A stretch of 11,553 bases of DNA, from positions 1 through 11,553 of the forward strand of contig JAFGBW010000244.1 of the NCBI GenBank assembly GCA_016932965.1. The letters run 5' to 3'. Made by a program: the position numbers and the translations under genes. Numbering within the stretch: the stretch's first letter is position 1; the number at the start of each line of letters is the position of its first letter. Below are positions 1 through 6,079 of this stretch, piece after piece. The notes under the pieces were generated by a model. It was not told where the DNA came from, did no database searches, and saw nothing but the letters and a program-made list of their open reading frames with translations. Origin of the DNA: Candidatus Auribacterota bacterium. GTDB lineage: Bacteria > Auribacterota > JAFGBW01.

Positions 1-203
1 ATATTGGGATGGCCGAGCTTGGCCACAATCCGGGCTTCCTGCAGGAAACGTTTTTTCTGTTCCTCGTTGGAAAAAAATTCCTTTGGGAGCATCTTAACCG
101 CCACCTTGCGGTTCAGATCTTCATCCATACCGCTATAAACAATCCCCATTCCCCCGCGTCCGATTTCCTCCTCAAGCTTGTATTTACCTATTTTTTTATC
201 CAT
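1..203 (-). CDS. Hanks-type Ser/Thr protein kinase, N-terminal part (cut by window edge)
   Basis: The first 67 codons and two bases of codon 68 are present; the rest lies beyond the left edge. The protein begins MDKKIGKYKLEEEIGRGGMG and shows the start of a PknB-like kinase domain: the glycine-rich loop G-R-G-G-M-G-I-V at residues 15-22, the ATP-anchoring lysine in VAVK (K37), the helix-C glutamate in FLQEA (E57) and the HPN motif at 65-67 that precedes the hinge. This family phosphorylates Ser/Thr on cytoplasmic proteins and often carries sensor or TPR parts after the kinase domain, none of which can be seen here. The ATG at 203-201 overlaps the TGA of the upstream HD-GYP gene by one base (TGATG), so the two are almost certainly co-transcribed and translationally coupled. 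Family call is firm; target and C-terminal architecture are unknown. Confidence 0.9.
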   Translation of the reverse strand, partial: MDKKIGKYKLEEEIGRGGMGIVYSGMDEDLNRKVAVKMLPKEFFSNEEQKKRFLQEARIVAKLGHPN

Positions 204-1825
204 CAAGACTCCATGCCGACACAATACCTCTGAAATGTCTGTTCAAAATCCTTTTCCCGGTCAAAAAATACGTCCACGATATTCGGATCAAAATGCCTTC
301 CTTTTTCTTCACGGATATATTCACAAGTCGAATCATGATCCCAAGCCTGTTTGTAGACCCTGAAAGAGCGCAACGAATCATACACATCGGCAAGAGCAAT
401 GATCCTTGCAGCGATCGGAATATCCGGTCCTTTCAAACCATTGGGATATCCATGCCCCGCCCATTTCTCATGATGGCAATAAGCGATATCTTTTCCAATC
501 AAAAGATAATCCGCGATTTCCACCTTGGCCATGGCTTTCTCCAGACATTGTGCTCCGATGGATGTATGAGTTTTAATGATTTCAAATTCCAATTCGGACA
601 ATTTTCCCGGTTTCAACAAAATCGAATCAGGAATCCCTACTTTCCCTATGTCATGCAGTGGAGACGTCTTACGGATCATGTCTATCACATAATGGGCATC
701 CCTGCTTCCATAACCAAGATCCACCTTTTTTCCTGCCGGAAACAGGGCGCATGCGATCAGGGATGAAAATTGCTGCATCCGAAGAAGATGCTGTCCTGTC
801 TCCCTGCATCTTTTTTCAGTCAATTCAGCCAGGGAAAAAATAAGTGCTTCCTGCTGATGGGTGATCTGCGTGGTTAAATTCTTCAGACTGGACCTTAAAA
901 AAGTATTTTCCTCGGACAGACGGCCCTGGTACAAAGCTTTTTCAAAAGAAACGGATATCTTCGGCACGATGCCTTTTAACAATTGAATATGTTTTTCATA
1001 ATAGCTGTCAGGATTTTCAGAAAAAAAGCTGATAAAACCATACACATTCTCCTCGACAATAAGAGGAAAAGTCAGCACGCTTTTCATGCCTTCTTTCAGA
1101 GCATTTTTTAAAAAAGGCCTTTTATCCAGATTCAGCCCATTTTCAAGGTTGGAAATCAACTGGATCTCCTTTGATTTCAGCATGGGAGTAAACCCGGAAT
1201 ACTTCAATAACACCTGGTCACCCAGATGGGAGACGGGTTTCCTGTCCGTCAGAAGATACTTGATAGTCAGACGTTCTCTTTCCGAATCCAAAAGGGAAAG
1301 TTCCATCTGATTAATGGGGATCAGATTTTGCAAAGAATAATAGATGTACGAAAAAAGTTCTTTGGGATCCTTGCTTGAAATGAGGAACTGCAGAATTTCG
1401 TTATAACGCTCCATGATGGAGTTTTTAAACTCCAATTCCCTTTGCAATTTTAATTTTTCCAGCTGTCTTTCGATGATTTGCCACACCACCACCAGACTCG
1501 AGAAAGGCTTGATGATGAAATCATCGATTTTTTCCTTGAAACCGGAAATGATTTCTTCCACACCAGCCTCACCGCTCATCATGATCTTAACAGAATTTTT
1601 ATTCTTTTTTGTGAGCTTCTGGAGAAATTCAATTCCCCCCATTACAGGCATACGGATATCGGTCAAAATCACATCAAAATCGTTTTCCCTGCATAACTCC
1701 AGTCCCTCTTTCCCATTAACGGCCTGCATGACTGAATATCCCAATTCCCTTGCATAATCCGTGAAAATGGTACGGATGCCCTCATCATCATCAACGACTA
1801 AAATGTTGTAAGAATGGTTTTTCAT
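203..1825 (-). CDS. REC-GAF-HD-GYP response regulator, probable cyclic di-GMP phosphodiesterase
   Basis: 540 residues. Residues about 6-124 are a CheY-like receiver: acidic pocket D12-D14, phosphoacceptor D56 (TDIRMP), S84 and K106 (IKPF). Residues about 140-300 look like a GAF domain after a short coiled linker, and another helical linker leads into an HD-GYP domain from about 328 to 510. Its hallmarks are R339 and TGQH (343-346), HDIGK (391-395), H420, and HHEKWAGHGYP (451-461). HD-GYP proteins bind a metal centre and cleave c-di-GMP, so a two-component or GAF-ligand input probably controls c-di-GMP level. The usual HHExxDGxGYP has Ala at 456 in place of Asp. An upstream TTG at 1837 is in frame, but the ATG at 1825 has a GAGA Shine-Dalgarno-like site about 6 bases before it, so I start there. 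The gene heads an operon with the Ser/Thr kinase, overlapping it by one base. Hydrolytic activity is inferred from intact motifs. Confidence 0.93.
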   Translation of the reverse strand: MKNHSYNILVVDDDEGIRTIFTDYARELGYSVMQAVNGKEGLELCRENDFDVILTDIRMPVMGGIEFLQKLTKKNKNSVKIMMSGEAGVEEIISGFKEKIDDFIIKPFSSLVVVWQIIERQLEKLKLQRELEFKNSIMERYNEILQFLISSKDPKELFSYIYYSLQNLIPINQMELSLLDSERERLTIKYLLTDRKPVSHLGDQVLLKYSGFTPMLKSKEIQLISNLENGLNLDKRPFLKNALKEGMKSVLTFPLIVEENVYGFISFFSENPDSYYEKHIQLLKGIVPKISVSFEKALYQGRLSEENTFLRSSLKNLTTQITHQQEALIFSLAELTEKRCRETGQHLLRMQQFSSLIACALFPAGKKVDLGYGSRDAHYVIDMIRKTSPLHDIGKVGIPDSILLKPGKLSELEFEIIKTHTSIGAQCLEKAMAKVEIADYLLIGKDIAYCHHEKWAGHGYPNGLKGPDIPIAARIIALADVYDSLRSFRVYKQAWDHDSTCEYIREEKGRHFDPNIVDVFFDREKDFEQTFQRYCVGMES

Positions 1826-1850
1826 TATGATTCTCAATCAAAGAATATAC

Positions 1851-1877
1851 ATTACACTCCCCACAAGGTTTTGTCAA
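1851..1877 (-). promoter_or_regulatory. Probable sigma-70-type promoter of the HD-GYP/kinase operon
   Basis: On the minus strand TTGACA (1877-1872) is a perfect -35 box. It is followed after 15 bases by TGTAAT (1856-1851), five of six matches to a -10 box. Predicted transcription would begin near 1843, leaving a leader of roughly 20 bases before the ATG at 1825. The 15-base spacing is shorter than ideal; TAATGT at 17 bases is an alternative but weaker -10. Confidence 0.5.
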
Positions 1878-2105
1878 ATTTTGGAACGTATTTTTTTCTA
1901 TAGGAATTAAGACATACCCGGGCATAGGCACTTGATGCTATTGGTTGCTATTTCAGGCTAGCACCAAGGATCAATCCAGCCTCAAGCGTCCGTTAATGCC
2001 TTTTCAGGCAGATTTGCCAGATCTCATAACGTTAGGGGCTTCGATAAAGAAAAATAGCCGATACGAATCACTTTGATGCTTTCATAAAAATCATCGGATT
2101 TTTAT
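1878..2105. other. Gene-free stretch between divergent signalling genes
   Basis: No open frame, RNA gene or clear repeat is visible here. All three plus-strand frames are broken by stops, for example TAG at 2055 and TAA at 2085 in the frame of the short ORF further on. The stretch contains a CCCGGG site and some AT-rich runs but nothing I can assign. It may hold operators for the divergent operons on either side. Confidence 0.4.
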
Positions 2106-2134
2106 TTGACTCGGAAACAAATTTTGGCTGGAAT
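2106..2134 (+). promoter_or_regulatory. Candidate promoter for the receiver gene
   Basis: TTGACT (2106-2111) and TGGAAT (2129-2134) are separated by 17 bases and match five and four of the six consensus positions of -35 and -10 boxes. If used, transcription starts near 2141 and the receiver mRNA has a leader of about 150 bases containing the hairpins at 2155-2209. Spacing is ideal but the -10 box is weak, so this is a candidate only. Confidence 0.35.
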
Positions 2135-2154
2135 GGAGTCAAAGCTTAAACTGA

Positions 2155-2209
2155 AAGCTCCCAGAAGCGAGCTTGAGGGGATCTTCGTTCATAACGATGA
2201 TTCGCCTCA
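2155..2209 (+). other. Small stem-loops in the presumed leader of the receiver gene
   Basis: Two neighbouring hairpins can be drawn. AAGCTC (2155-2160) pairs with GAGCTT (2169-2174) across an 8-base loop. TGAGG (2174-2178) pairs with CCTCA (2205-2209) enclosing a second stem, TCGTT (2185-2189) with AACGA (2193-2197), with a 3-base loop. The first and outer second stems share base 2174. The stems are short and could arise by chance, and they match no riboswitch class I recognise. Confidence 0.3.
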
Positions 2210-2291
2210 GATGTTGGGGCTCTTCCCTCACTGCAATTAAAGGGGGATGAAGCCTGCGAATTCATCATCCAAAACAAGGGATAAAAAAACC

Positions 2292-2690
2292 ATGAAAATC
2301 CTAATCGTAGAAGATGATCCACTGGGACGAACCCTGCTTTTGAGATATCTGGAACCATATGGAGAATGCGATACAGCCTCTGACGGTCAGCAGGCACTCG
2401 ATGACTTCATCAAGGCTCATGAAGGGAATAAACCGTATGATCTCATTTGCCTGGATATCGATCTGCCGAAATTAGACGGCCAGCAGGCGCTTAGCCTGAT
2501 GCGTCAAAAGGAAGAAGAGATGGGTATCGAAGTCAATTCTTCCAAAGCGGTAAAAATCTTCATGACAACGGGCTACAAAGATTCAGATAATTATATGACC
2601 GCTTTCAGCAAAGCATGCGATGCCTATCTGATCAAGCCGGTGCAAAAAAAACATCTGATACGCAAAATGAAGGAATGGAATTTAATTTAA
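2292..2690 (+). CDS. Single-domain CheY-like response regulator
   Basis: 132 residues forming one receiver domain and nothing else. Visible marks are the acidic pair D8-D9 (VEDDP), phosphoacceptor D55 in LDIDLP, the switch threonines T92-T93 (FMTTGY), and the conserved lysine K115 in LIKP. With no output domain it should act through protein contacts, as CheY does, or serve as a phosphate relay. The frame opens with an earlier ATG at 2247, but that ATG sits directly against its AGGGGG and adds a 15-residue unstructured tail outside the receiver fold. The ATG at 2292 opens exactly at the first receiver strand (MKILIVEDD) and has AAGGG 11 bases upstream, so I prefer it. It lies divergent to the HD-GYP/kinase operon, suggesting a shared signalling circuit. 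No cognate histidine kinase is in the window. Confidence 0.9.
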   Translation: MKILIVEDDPLGRTLLLRYLEPYGECDTASDGQQALDDFIKAHEGNKPYDLICLDIDLPKLDGQQALSLMRQKEEEMGIEVNSSKAVKIFMTTGYKDSDNYMTAFSKACDAYLIKPVQKKHLIRKMKEWNLI

Positions 2691-2699
2691 AGGTTCTTC

Positions 2700-2728
2700 T
2701 TGACTTTTTGGGCGAATATTTTGAGAAT
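2700..2728 (+). promoter_or_regulatory. Weak candidate promoter before the zinc-ribbon/TPR/thioesterase genes
   Basis: TTGACT (2700-2705), 17 bases, then GAGAAT (2723-2728) resembles a sigma-70 promoter and is arranged like the candidate at 2106-2134. It would allow the downstream genes to be transcribed apart from the receiver gene. There is no clear terminator after the receiver stop at 2690, so read-through from upstream is equally possible. Confidence 0.3.
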
Positions 2729-2772
2729 CACAATTTGTGTATTAAATGACCAAGCTAGTAAAGGGCAACCTC

Positions 2773-2967
2773 ATGACATCCAACCATCCTGGCGTTTCTA
2801 TTGAAGAAAACAACATGCATTGCAGAAAATGCAATGATGATTTATTACAGCAAGACAGACCTGAAATCAAAAAAGACCATATCCTAATTCATTATAAATG
2901 TATCAGCTGTCATGCGAAATATTGCAGAAAAATATCCAAAGATTCAGACATCATCTCACAGGTCTGA
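2773..2967 (+). CDS. Small zinc-ribbon-like protein, function unknown
   Basis: 64 residues. Two CxxC knuckles, C17-R-K-C20 and C43-I-S-C46, are 22 residues apart, the layout of a small treble-clef or zinc-ribbon fold; a fifth cysteine, C51, follows. The region between knuckles is charged and there is no signal peptide, so it is probably a cytoplasmic zinc-binding protein. The start was chosen at the ATG at 2773 because AAAGGG lies 7 bases upstream; the earlier in-frame ATG at 2746 has no ribosome-binding site. It is followed after 23 bases by the TPR gene. I do not recognise a named family. Small two-knuckle proteins of this kind may bind RNA, DNA or protein, and nothing here decides between these. 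Confidence 0.7.
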   Translation: MTSNHPGVSIEENNMHCRKCNDDLLQQDRPEIKKDHILIHYKCISCHAKYCRKISKDSDIISQV

Positions 2968-2990
2968 TCTGCATAGAAAATGGATAGACA

Positions 2991-3239
2991 ATGGACGAAC
3001 CCAATTCCATCATGAAAGAGGATACCCTCATTGCTTTGGATTATATGAGACAAGGCAATGAAAAGTTGAAAATGAAAGATTATGAGGGAGCTCTTTCTGA
3101 TTACGACCGTACGCTGGAAATCAATCCCGCTTTTGTGAAAGCCTATGTAAAAAGAGGATTGATCAAATACATGAACGGAGATCTGCCAGGTGCGGAAACA
3201 GAATGGGATTCAGCCTGGGAATGGGAATGCAAAAGATAA
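2991..3239 (+). CDS. Short TPR protein
   Basis: 82 residues. Residues about 15-48 make one tetratricopeptide unit (A-x-D-Y-M-x-x-G-N-x-K-x-K-x-x-D-Y-E-G-A-L, ending in the typical INP turn at about 45-47). A second, less complete unit runs from about 49 to 80 (AYVKRGLIKYMNGDLPGAET). Such small TPR proteins act as adaptor surfaces and have no enzymatic residues. There is no signal peptide or membrane segment, so it should be cytoplasmic. The ATG at 2991 has a weak GGA 6 bases upstream; the in-frame ATG at 3012 has no better site. It is 12 bases before the thioesterase start, clearly in the same transcript. The partner is unknown; neighbouring proteins are the obvious candidates. Confidence 0.8.
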   Translation: MDEPNSIMKEDTLIALDYMRQGNEKLKMKDYEGALSDYDRTLEINPAFVKAYVKRGLIKYMNGDLPGAETEWDSAWEWECKR

Positions 3240-3251
3240 GGAGAAAAACAG

Positions 3252-3671
3252 ATGACACGCGCCAGAGTCCGTATTCCTGAACAGTTCCCCTTTACATGGG
3301 AATTGGATGTCCGAATCGATGATGTCAACTATGCCGGTCATATCGGTAATGAAACCGTTCTTCGTTTCGCTCATGAAGCGAGGCTGCGTTTTTTAAAACA
3401 GTTCCAATTGAATGAAATGGATGTGGGCGGGACCGGTTTGATGATGGTGGATGCGGTCATCGTTTTCAAATCAGAGACTTTTTACGGGGACCGTTTAAAA
3501 ATCGAAGTGGCAACCGACGCTTTTTCCCGTTTTGGTTTCGACTTTGTCTATAAAATAACCAACGTCAATACGGGCAAGGAAGTCGCACGTCTTAAAACCG
3601 GGATGGTATGCTTTGATTATCTGGAAAGAAAAATAGCTCCTCTTTCCGACAGCTTTCGTTCCTTGCTATGA
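3252..3671 (+). CDS. Hotdog-fold acyl-CoA thioesterase (4HBT family)
   Basis: 139 residues, the usual length for a single-domain 4-hydroxybenzoyl-CoA thioesterase-like protein. The N-terminal strand and central hot-dog helix carry the family pattern D-D-V-N-Y-A-G-H-I-G-N-E-T-V-L (D23-D24, H30, N33) followed by F-A-H-E-A-R (E42), the positions that normally hold the thioester and catalytic water. Enzymes of this family hydrolyse acyl-CoA, or sometimes acyl-ACP, thioesters in the cytoplasm. The chain length or substrate cannot be read from the sequence. A good AGGAG lies 8 bases before the ATG. Its last codons overlap the start of the next gene by four bases (ATGA), so the two are translationally coupled. 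The pairing with membrane-protein genes suggests a lipid-related role, which is inference. Confidence 0.85.
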   Translation: MTRARVRIPEQFPFTWELDVRIDDVNYAGHIGNETVLRFAHEARLRFLKQFQLNEMDVGGTGLMMVDAVIVFKSETFYGDRLKIEVATDAFSRFGFDFVYKITNVNTGKEVARLKTGMVCFDYLERKIAPLSDSFRSLL

Positions 3672-4285
3672 AATGCCCTTTCTGCGGAGAATCCCTCTCC
3701 CACGTTTCTTCCATCCCCACAGAGACCGGGCCCGTGAATCCTTTATGGTATCAAGGTCCTGCCTCCCGATGGAATTTACTCGGGATTCAGGTGATTTTTC
3801 TGTTCTGGCTGATCTTTTCCATCCTCTTGATCGTCTTCCCTTTTTTCCTTCCCAAGCTGGAAAAAATGCTCGGTTTAAATCTAAAAGCCATCCCGGTTTC
3901 CTCCCTCACCTCAGTCCTCATCACATCCGGACTGATCCTTATGCTGACCGCTCTATTATACTTTTTATTTCATTGGCTGCGTTTTAAAAGCCGGATATAC
4001 CGGATTTCCGGAGACAGCATTGAAATCAGATCAGGAATTTTTTCCAAAACCATTCAACGGATGGAATGGAAAGAGGTCCAGGACATCGTCCTTTGCCAGG
4101 ATGGATGGCAATGGTTTTTAGGCATCGGCACACTCATCGTCTTGTCCTCCCAAAATTCCGTTAATCCTCTTGAAATACCCTCTCTTCCCCGGGTCAGAAA
4201 AATCCTGCATGAGATGAAAAGCTTCCTCAATAACAGAAACCGAGCGCCTGCTGAAAAGATAAAACTCGATCCCCAAAACCCATGA
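3668..4285 (+). CDS. Membrane-anchored bacterial PH-domain protein (YdbS/DUF304-like) with N-terminal CxxC
   Basis: 205 residues. It opens with a single cysteine knuckle (C3-P-F-C6-G) and a short polar linker. Two hydrophobic segments follow at about 37-62 and 80-106, then a cytoplasmic domain from about 110 to 190 whose pattern Y-R-I-S-G-D-S-I-E-I-R-S-G-I-F-S-K-T and R-M-E-W-K-E-V-Q-D-I resembles the bacterial PH domain of YdbS/YdbT-type proteins (DUF304). These are inner-membrane proteins with a beta-sandwich domain; their function is mostly uncharacterised. The protein starts inside the stop of the thioesterase (ATGA overlap) and ends 4 bases before the EI24-like gene. The half zinc knuckle is unusual in lacking a second CxxC; it may dimerise to bind metal or be a remnant. 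Confidence 0.75.
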   Translation: MKCPFCGESLSHVSSIPTETGPVNPLWYQGPASRWNLLGIQVIFLFWLIFSILLIVFPFFLPKLEKMLGLNLKAIPVSSLTSVLITSGLILMLTALLYFLFHWLRFKSRIYRISGDSIEIRSGIFSKTIQRMEWKEVQDIVLCQDGWQWFLGIGTLIVLSSQNSVNPLEIPSLPRVRKILHEMKSFLNNRNRAPAEKIKLDPQNP

Positions 4286-4289
4286 GAAC

Positions 4290-5072
4290 ATGAATTCAAA
4301 AGATCATCCCTCTCACGGCCGTGTGCTGAAAGGTCTCCAATTCTGGACGCGGGGGGTTTTTTTTGTGTTTCATCATATCTCTTTATGGAAATACTTTATT
4401 GTTCCTCTTTTGCTCAACACGTTCGTCATGATCATCCTGTATGGATTGGGCTTTTATTATATGAAGGATTCTCTTCCTGATCTTTCTTTTCACGGGCCCG
4501 ACGGCCACTGGTACAGCTTGTCATATCTGGGGCTGCTGTTTAAGGAATCCATGCATTATATATGGCATCTTGCATTGTGGATGATCACGATCGTATCATG
4601 GAGTATTTTAACGCTCATCCTGTATATCTATTCCGCCTCCATTGCCGGAGCCTTGTTTTATGACCGTCTATCTCTTCAAATCGAATCATTAAAAGGGAAA
4701 CCATTCAAAGACCAGCCATTCAATTTCAGGAAAGACCTGCTGATTCCCATTAGGTATGCCATCAAAACCACCTTGTTTCAGGGAATGGTTCTTCTGGTTG
4801 CCTTTCCTTTGAGTTTCATCCCATTCATAGGATCATTCCTGTATCTGATATTTATTGTCTTTCTTTTATCCTTAACGCTCACTTCTTATTGCTATGAACG
4901 AAGATTCTGGACCCTGCGGCAACAAATCAAAGATGCCTGGAAATGGAGATACGATTATCTGGGATTCGGACTGGCGGCTTTTGTAAGCATCCTGCCTTTT
5001 GGTCTGAACATCTTCACTTTTCCTCTGTCTATAGCCGGCGCCACATTGCTTTTCCTGGAACATCAGGATTGA
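4290..5072 (+). CDS. EI24/CysZ-like integral membrane protein
   Basis: 260 residues with about four to six hydrophobic segments: near 36-58, 90-120, 160-195 (two closely spaced) and 225-255. The amphipathic start G-L-Q-F-W-T-R-G and the long second helix with Y-S-A-S-I-A-G-A-L-F-Y-D are typical of the EI24 domain (formerly DUF540), whose best-known bacterial member is the sulfate permease CysZ. A sulfate role is not implied here: there are no cysteine-synthesis or sulfate-assimilation genes nearby. The ATG at 4290 follows the preceding stop by 4 bases, with a GAGA close upstream. It is the last gene of the plus-strand array. Family is likely, transported substrate unknown. Confidence 0.75.
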   Translation: MNSKDHPSHGRVLKGLQFWTRGVFFVFHHISLWKYFIVPLLLNTFVMIILYGLGFYYMKDSLPDLSFHGPDGHWYSLSYLGLLFKESMHYIWHLALWMITIVSWSILTLILYIYSASIAGALFYDRLSLQIESLKGKPFKDQPFNFRKDLLIPIRYAIKTTLFQGMVLLVAFPLSFIPFIGSFLYLIFIVFLLSLTLTSYCYERRFWTLRQQIKDAWKWRYDYLGFGLAAFVSILPFGLNIFTFPLSIAGATLLFLEHQD

Positions 5073-5137
5073 CCGATACGGCTCATGAAACAGGGATCTG
5101 AATAAATCCGTTATCTCTGCAAAGCCTTTATGATTAA

Positions 5138-5174
5138 CCACTCAAAGTGGCATCCTCTATCATGACACTTTTTT
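5138..5174 (+). terminator. Weak candidate terminator of the plus-strand array
   Basis: CCACT (5138-5142) pairs with AGTGG (5146-5150) over a 3-base loop. Alternatively AAAGTG (5144-5149) pairs with CACTTT (5166-5171) with the stem running into six Ts (5169-5174). The second form resembles a rho-independent terminator but the loop is 16 bases and the stem AT-rich. The location, 66 bases after the last plus-strand stop and before a convergent gene, fits. A further hairpin, AGATAC/GTATCT with TTCC loop at 5187-5202, lies in the same gap but lacks a T-run. Confidence 0.3.
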
Positions 5175-5263
5175 AATTAATTCCAAAGATACTTCCGTAT
5201 CTGTCAAATTTTGAAAATTGTCTCCCGGAGTGCAAGGCTTACCTGTTGGAATTAAAACCCCGG

Positions 5264-5713
5264 CTATCTCCACTGAAATGCAGAAGACTGATACTCGGAA
5301 AGGAGTTTATTTTCTTTGTAGACACAGGCCCTCCATATTTCCACGCATCCCTCACGCTCATTCTGAGCCGATGAAAAGCGAAAATACACTTTCTCCCGAG
5401 AGCGATTCAATGTCAGTTTTTGCCTGATTTCCTTCAATTCCCTGGATAGACGGGTCTTGTATTGGAAAACAACCGTTACACTTTCCCCTTCTTCAGAGGG
5501 AAAAGATTTGATTTTCACAACAAAATATTCCGGCTTAATGTTATCATGCCCTTCAAATCCGAATTTATTGGCCTGGGCATCCCCGATCAAATCATGCTTG
5601 TAAGTAAAAATATTTCTGTATTCGAAATCCCTTGTTACGGAAGTGATTTCCAGTGCTTGCGACAAGCTCATGACTCCAGAATAAAAACAAACCATTAAAA
5701 ATATGTTTTTCAT
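5264..5713 (-). CDS. Small exported protein of unknown function
   Basis: 149 residues. Residues 1-20 form a signal peptide: M-K-N, a hydrophobic core and a likely signal peptidase I site after S-Q-A (A20). There is no lipobox. The mature protein of about 129 residues alternates polar and hydrophobic residues (Y-F-V-V-K-I-K-S-F, S-V-T-V-V-F-Q-Y), which suggests beta strands. Near the end are two cysteines, C123 and C130, that could form a disulfide once exported. I do not recognise a family. The longest frame starts at a GTG at 5722, but GAAGAG sits 8 bases before the ATG at 5713 and only 1 base before the GTG, so the ATG is preferred. It is transcribed alone, convergent to the plus-strand array. 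Confidence 0.7.
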   Translation of the reverse strand: MKNIFLMVCFYSGVMSLSQALEITSVTRDFEYRNIFTYKHDLIGDAQANKFGFEGHDNIKPEYFVVKIKSFPSEEGESVTVVFQYKTRLSRELKEIRQKLTLNRSREKVYFRFSSAQNEREGCVEIWRACVYKENKLLSEYQSSAFQWR

Positions 5714-5827
5714 GTTTTTCACTCTTCAGTCAACATCCCATTAGTTTGAATTTATTATCAGCTAAAAGCTTCTTTGTATTAGCCGCTGAATATCGCATGA
5801 ACTCTTATAAAACCTTCTAATTTATTT

Positions 5828-6004
5828 TTTCACCACGGAGGACACGGAGGAAGTCATCATGACCATAAGGCATGATGACTCTCAAACGACTGATTTCAAA
5901 TCTCAAATTCCAAGCATCCGCCTTTTTCCCCTTCCCATTCGCTACACACCATTTCCCATTGTCAATTCTCAATTTCCACCCCCTCCGTGTCCTCCGTGGT
6001 GAAA
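5828..6004. repeat. MITE-like element with perfect 23-bp terminal inverted repeats
   Basis: The ends, 5828-5850 and 5982-6004, are perfect 23-bp inverted repeats whose core is two 9-base units CACGGAGGA. Immediately inside the left end is a second perfect inverted repeat: AGTCATCATG (5852-5861) and CATGATGACT (5871-5880) around a 9-base loop. The rest of the interior is a polypyrimidine-rich patchwork with no coding capacity; frames running through it encode low-complexity Arg-rich strings typical of spurious ORFs. An 11-base stretch TCCCATTGTCA occurs inside (5954-5964) and again just outside (6024-6034). No target-site duplication is evident. It behaves like a non-autonomous mobile or intergenic repeat; no transposase is present in the window. 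Confidence 0.7.
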
Positions 6005-6041
6005 GCAACTATATAAAATTCTCTCCCATTGTCATACTTTG

Positions 6042-6062
6042 CCGGCCTAAAGGCTGTGCCGG
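6042..6062 (-). terminator. Hairpin downstream of the azoreductase-like gene
   Basis: CCGGC (6042-6046) pairs with GCCGG (6058-6062) across an 11-base loop, with an alternative GCCT/AGGC stem nested inside. It lies 18-38 bases past the minus-strand stop at 6080. On that strand it is not followed by a T-run, so it is at best a poor intrinsic terminator. Confidence 0.25.
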
Positions 6063-6079
6063 AAATTTATCTATTTTCA

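Noticed and set aside
1826-1837. TTG start four codons upstream of the HD-GYP ATG
   Set aside because: The TTGAGA there acts better as the Shine-Dalgarno region for the ATG at 1825.
2026-2040. Integron attC-like core (TAACGTTAGG)
   Set aside because: The GTTRRRY end does not fit, no matching R'' partner or imperfect stem is found, and there is no integrase or cassette layout.
2146-2397. Minus-strand 83-codon frame across the receiver start
   Set aside because: It is a shadow of the receiver gene and its leader, with no supporting motif.
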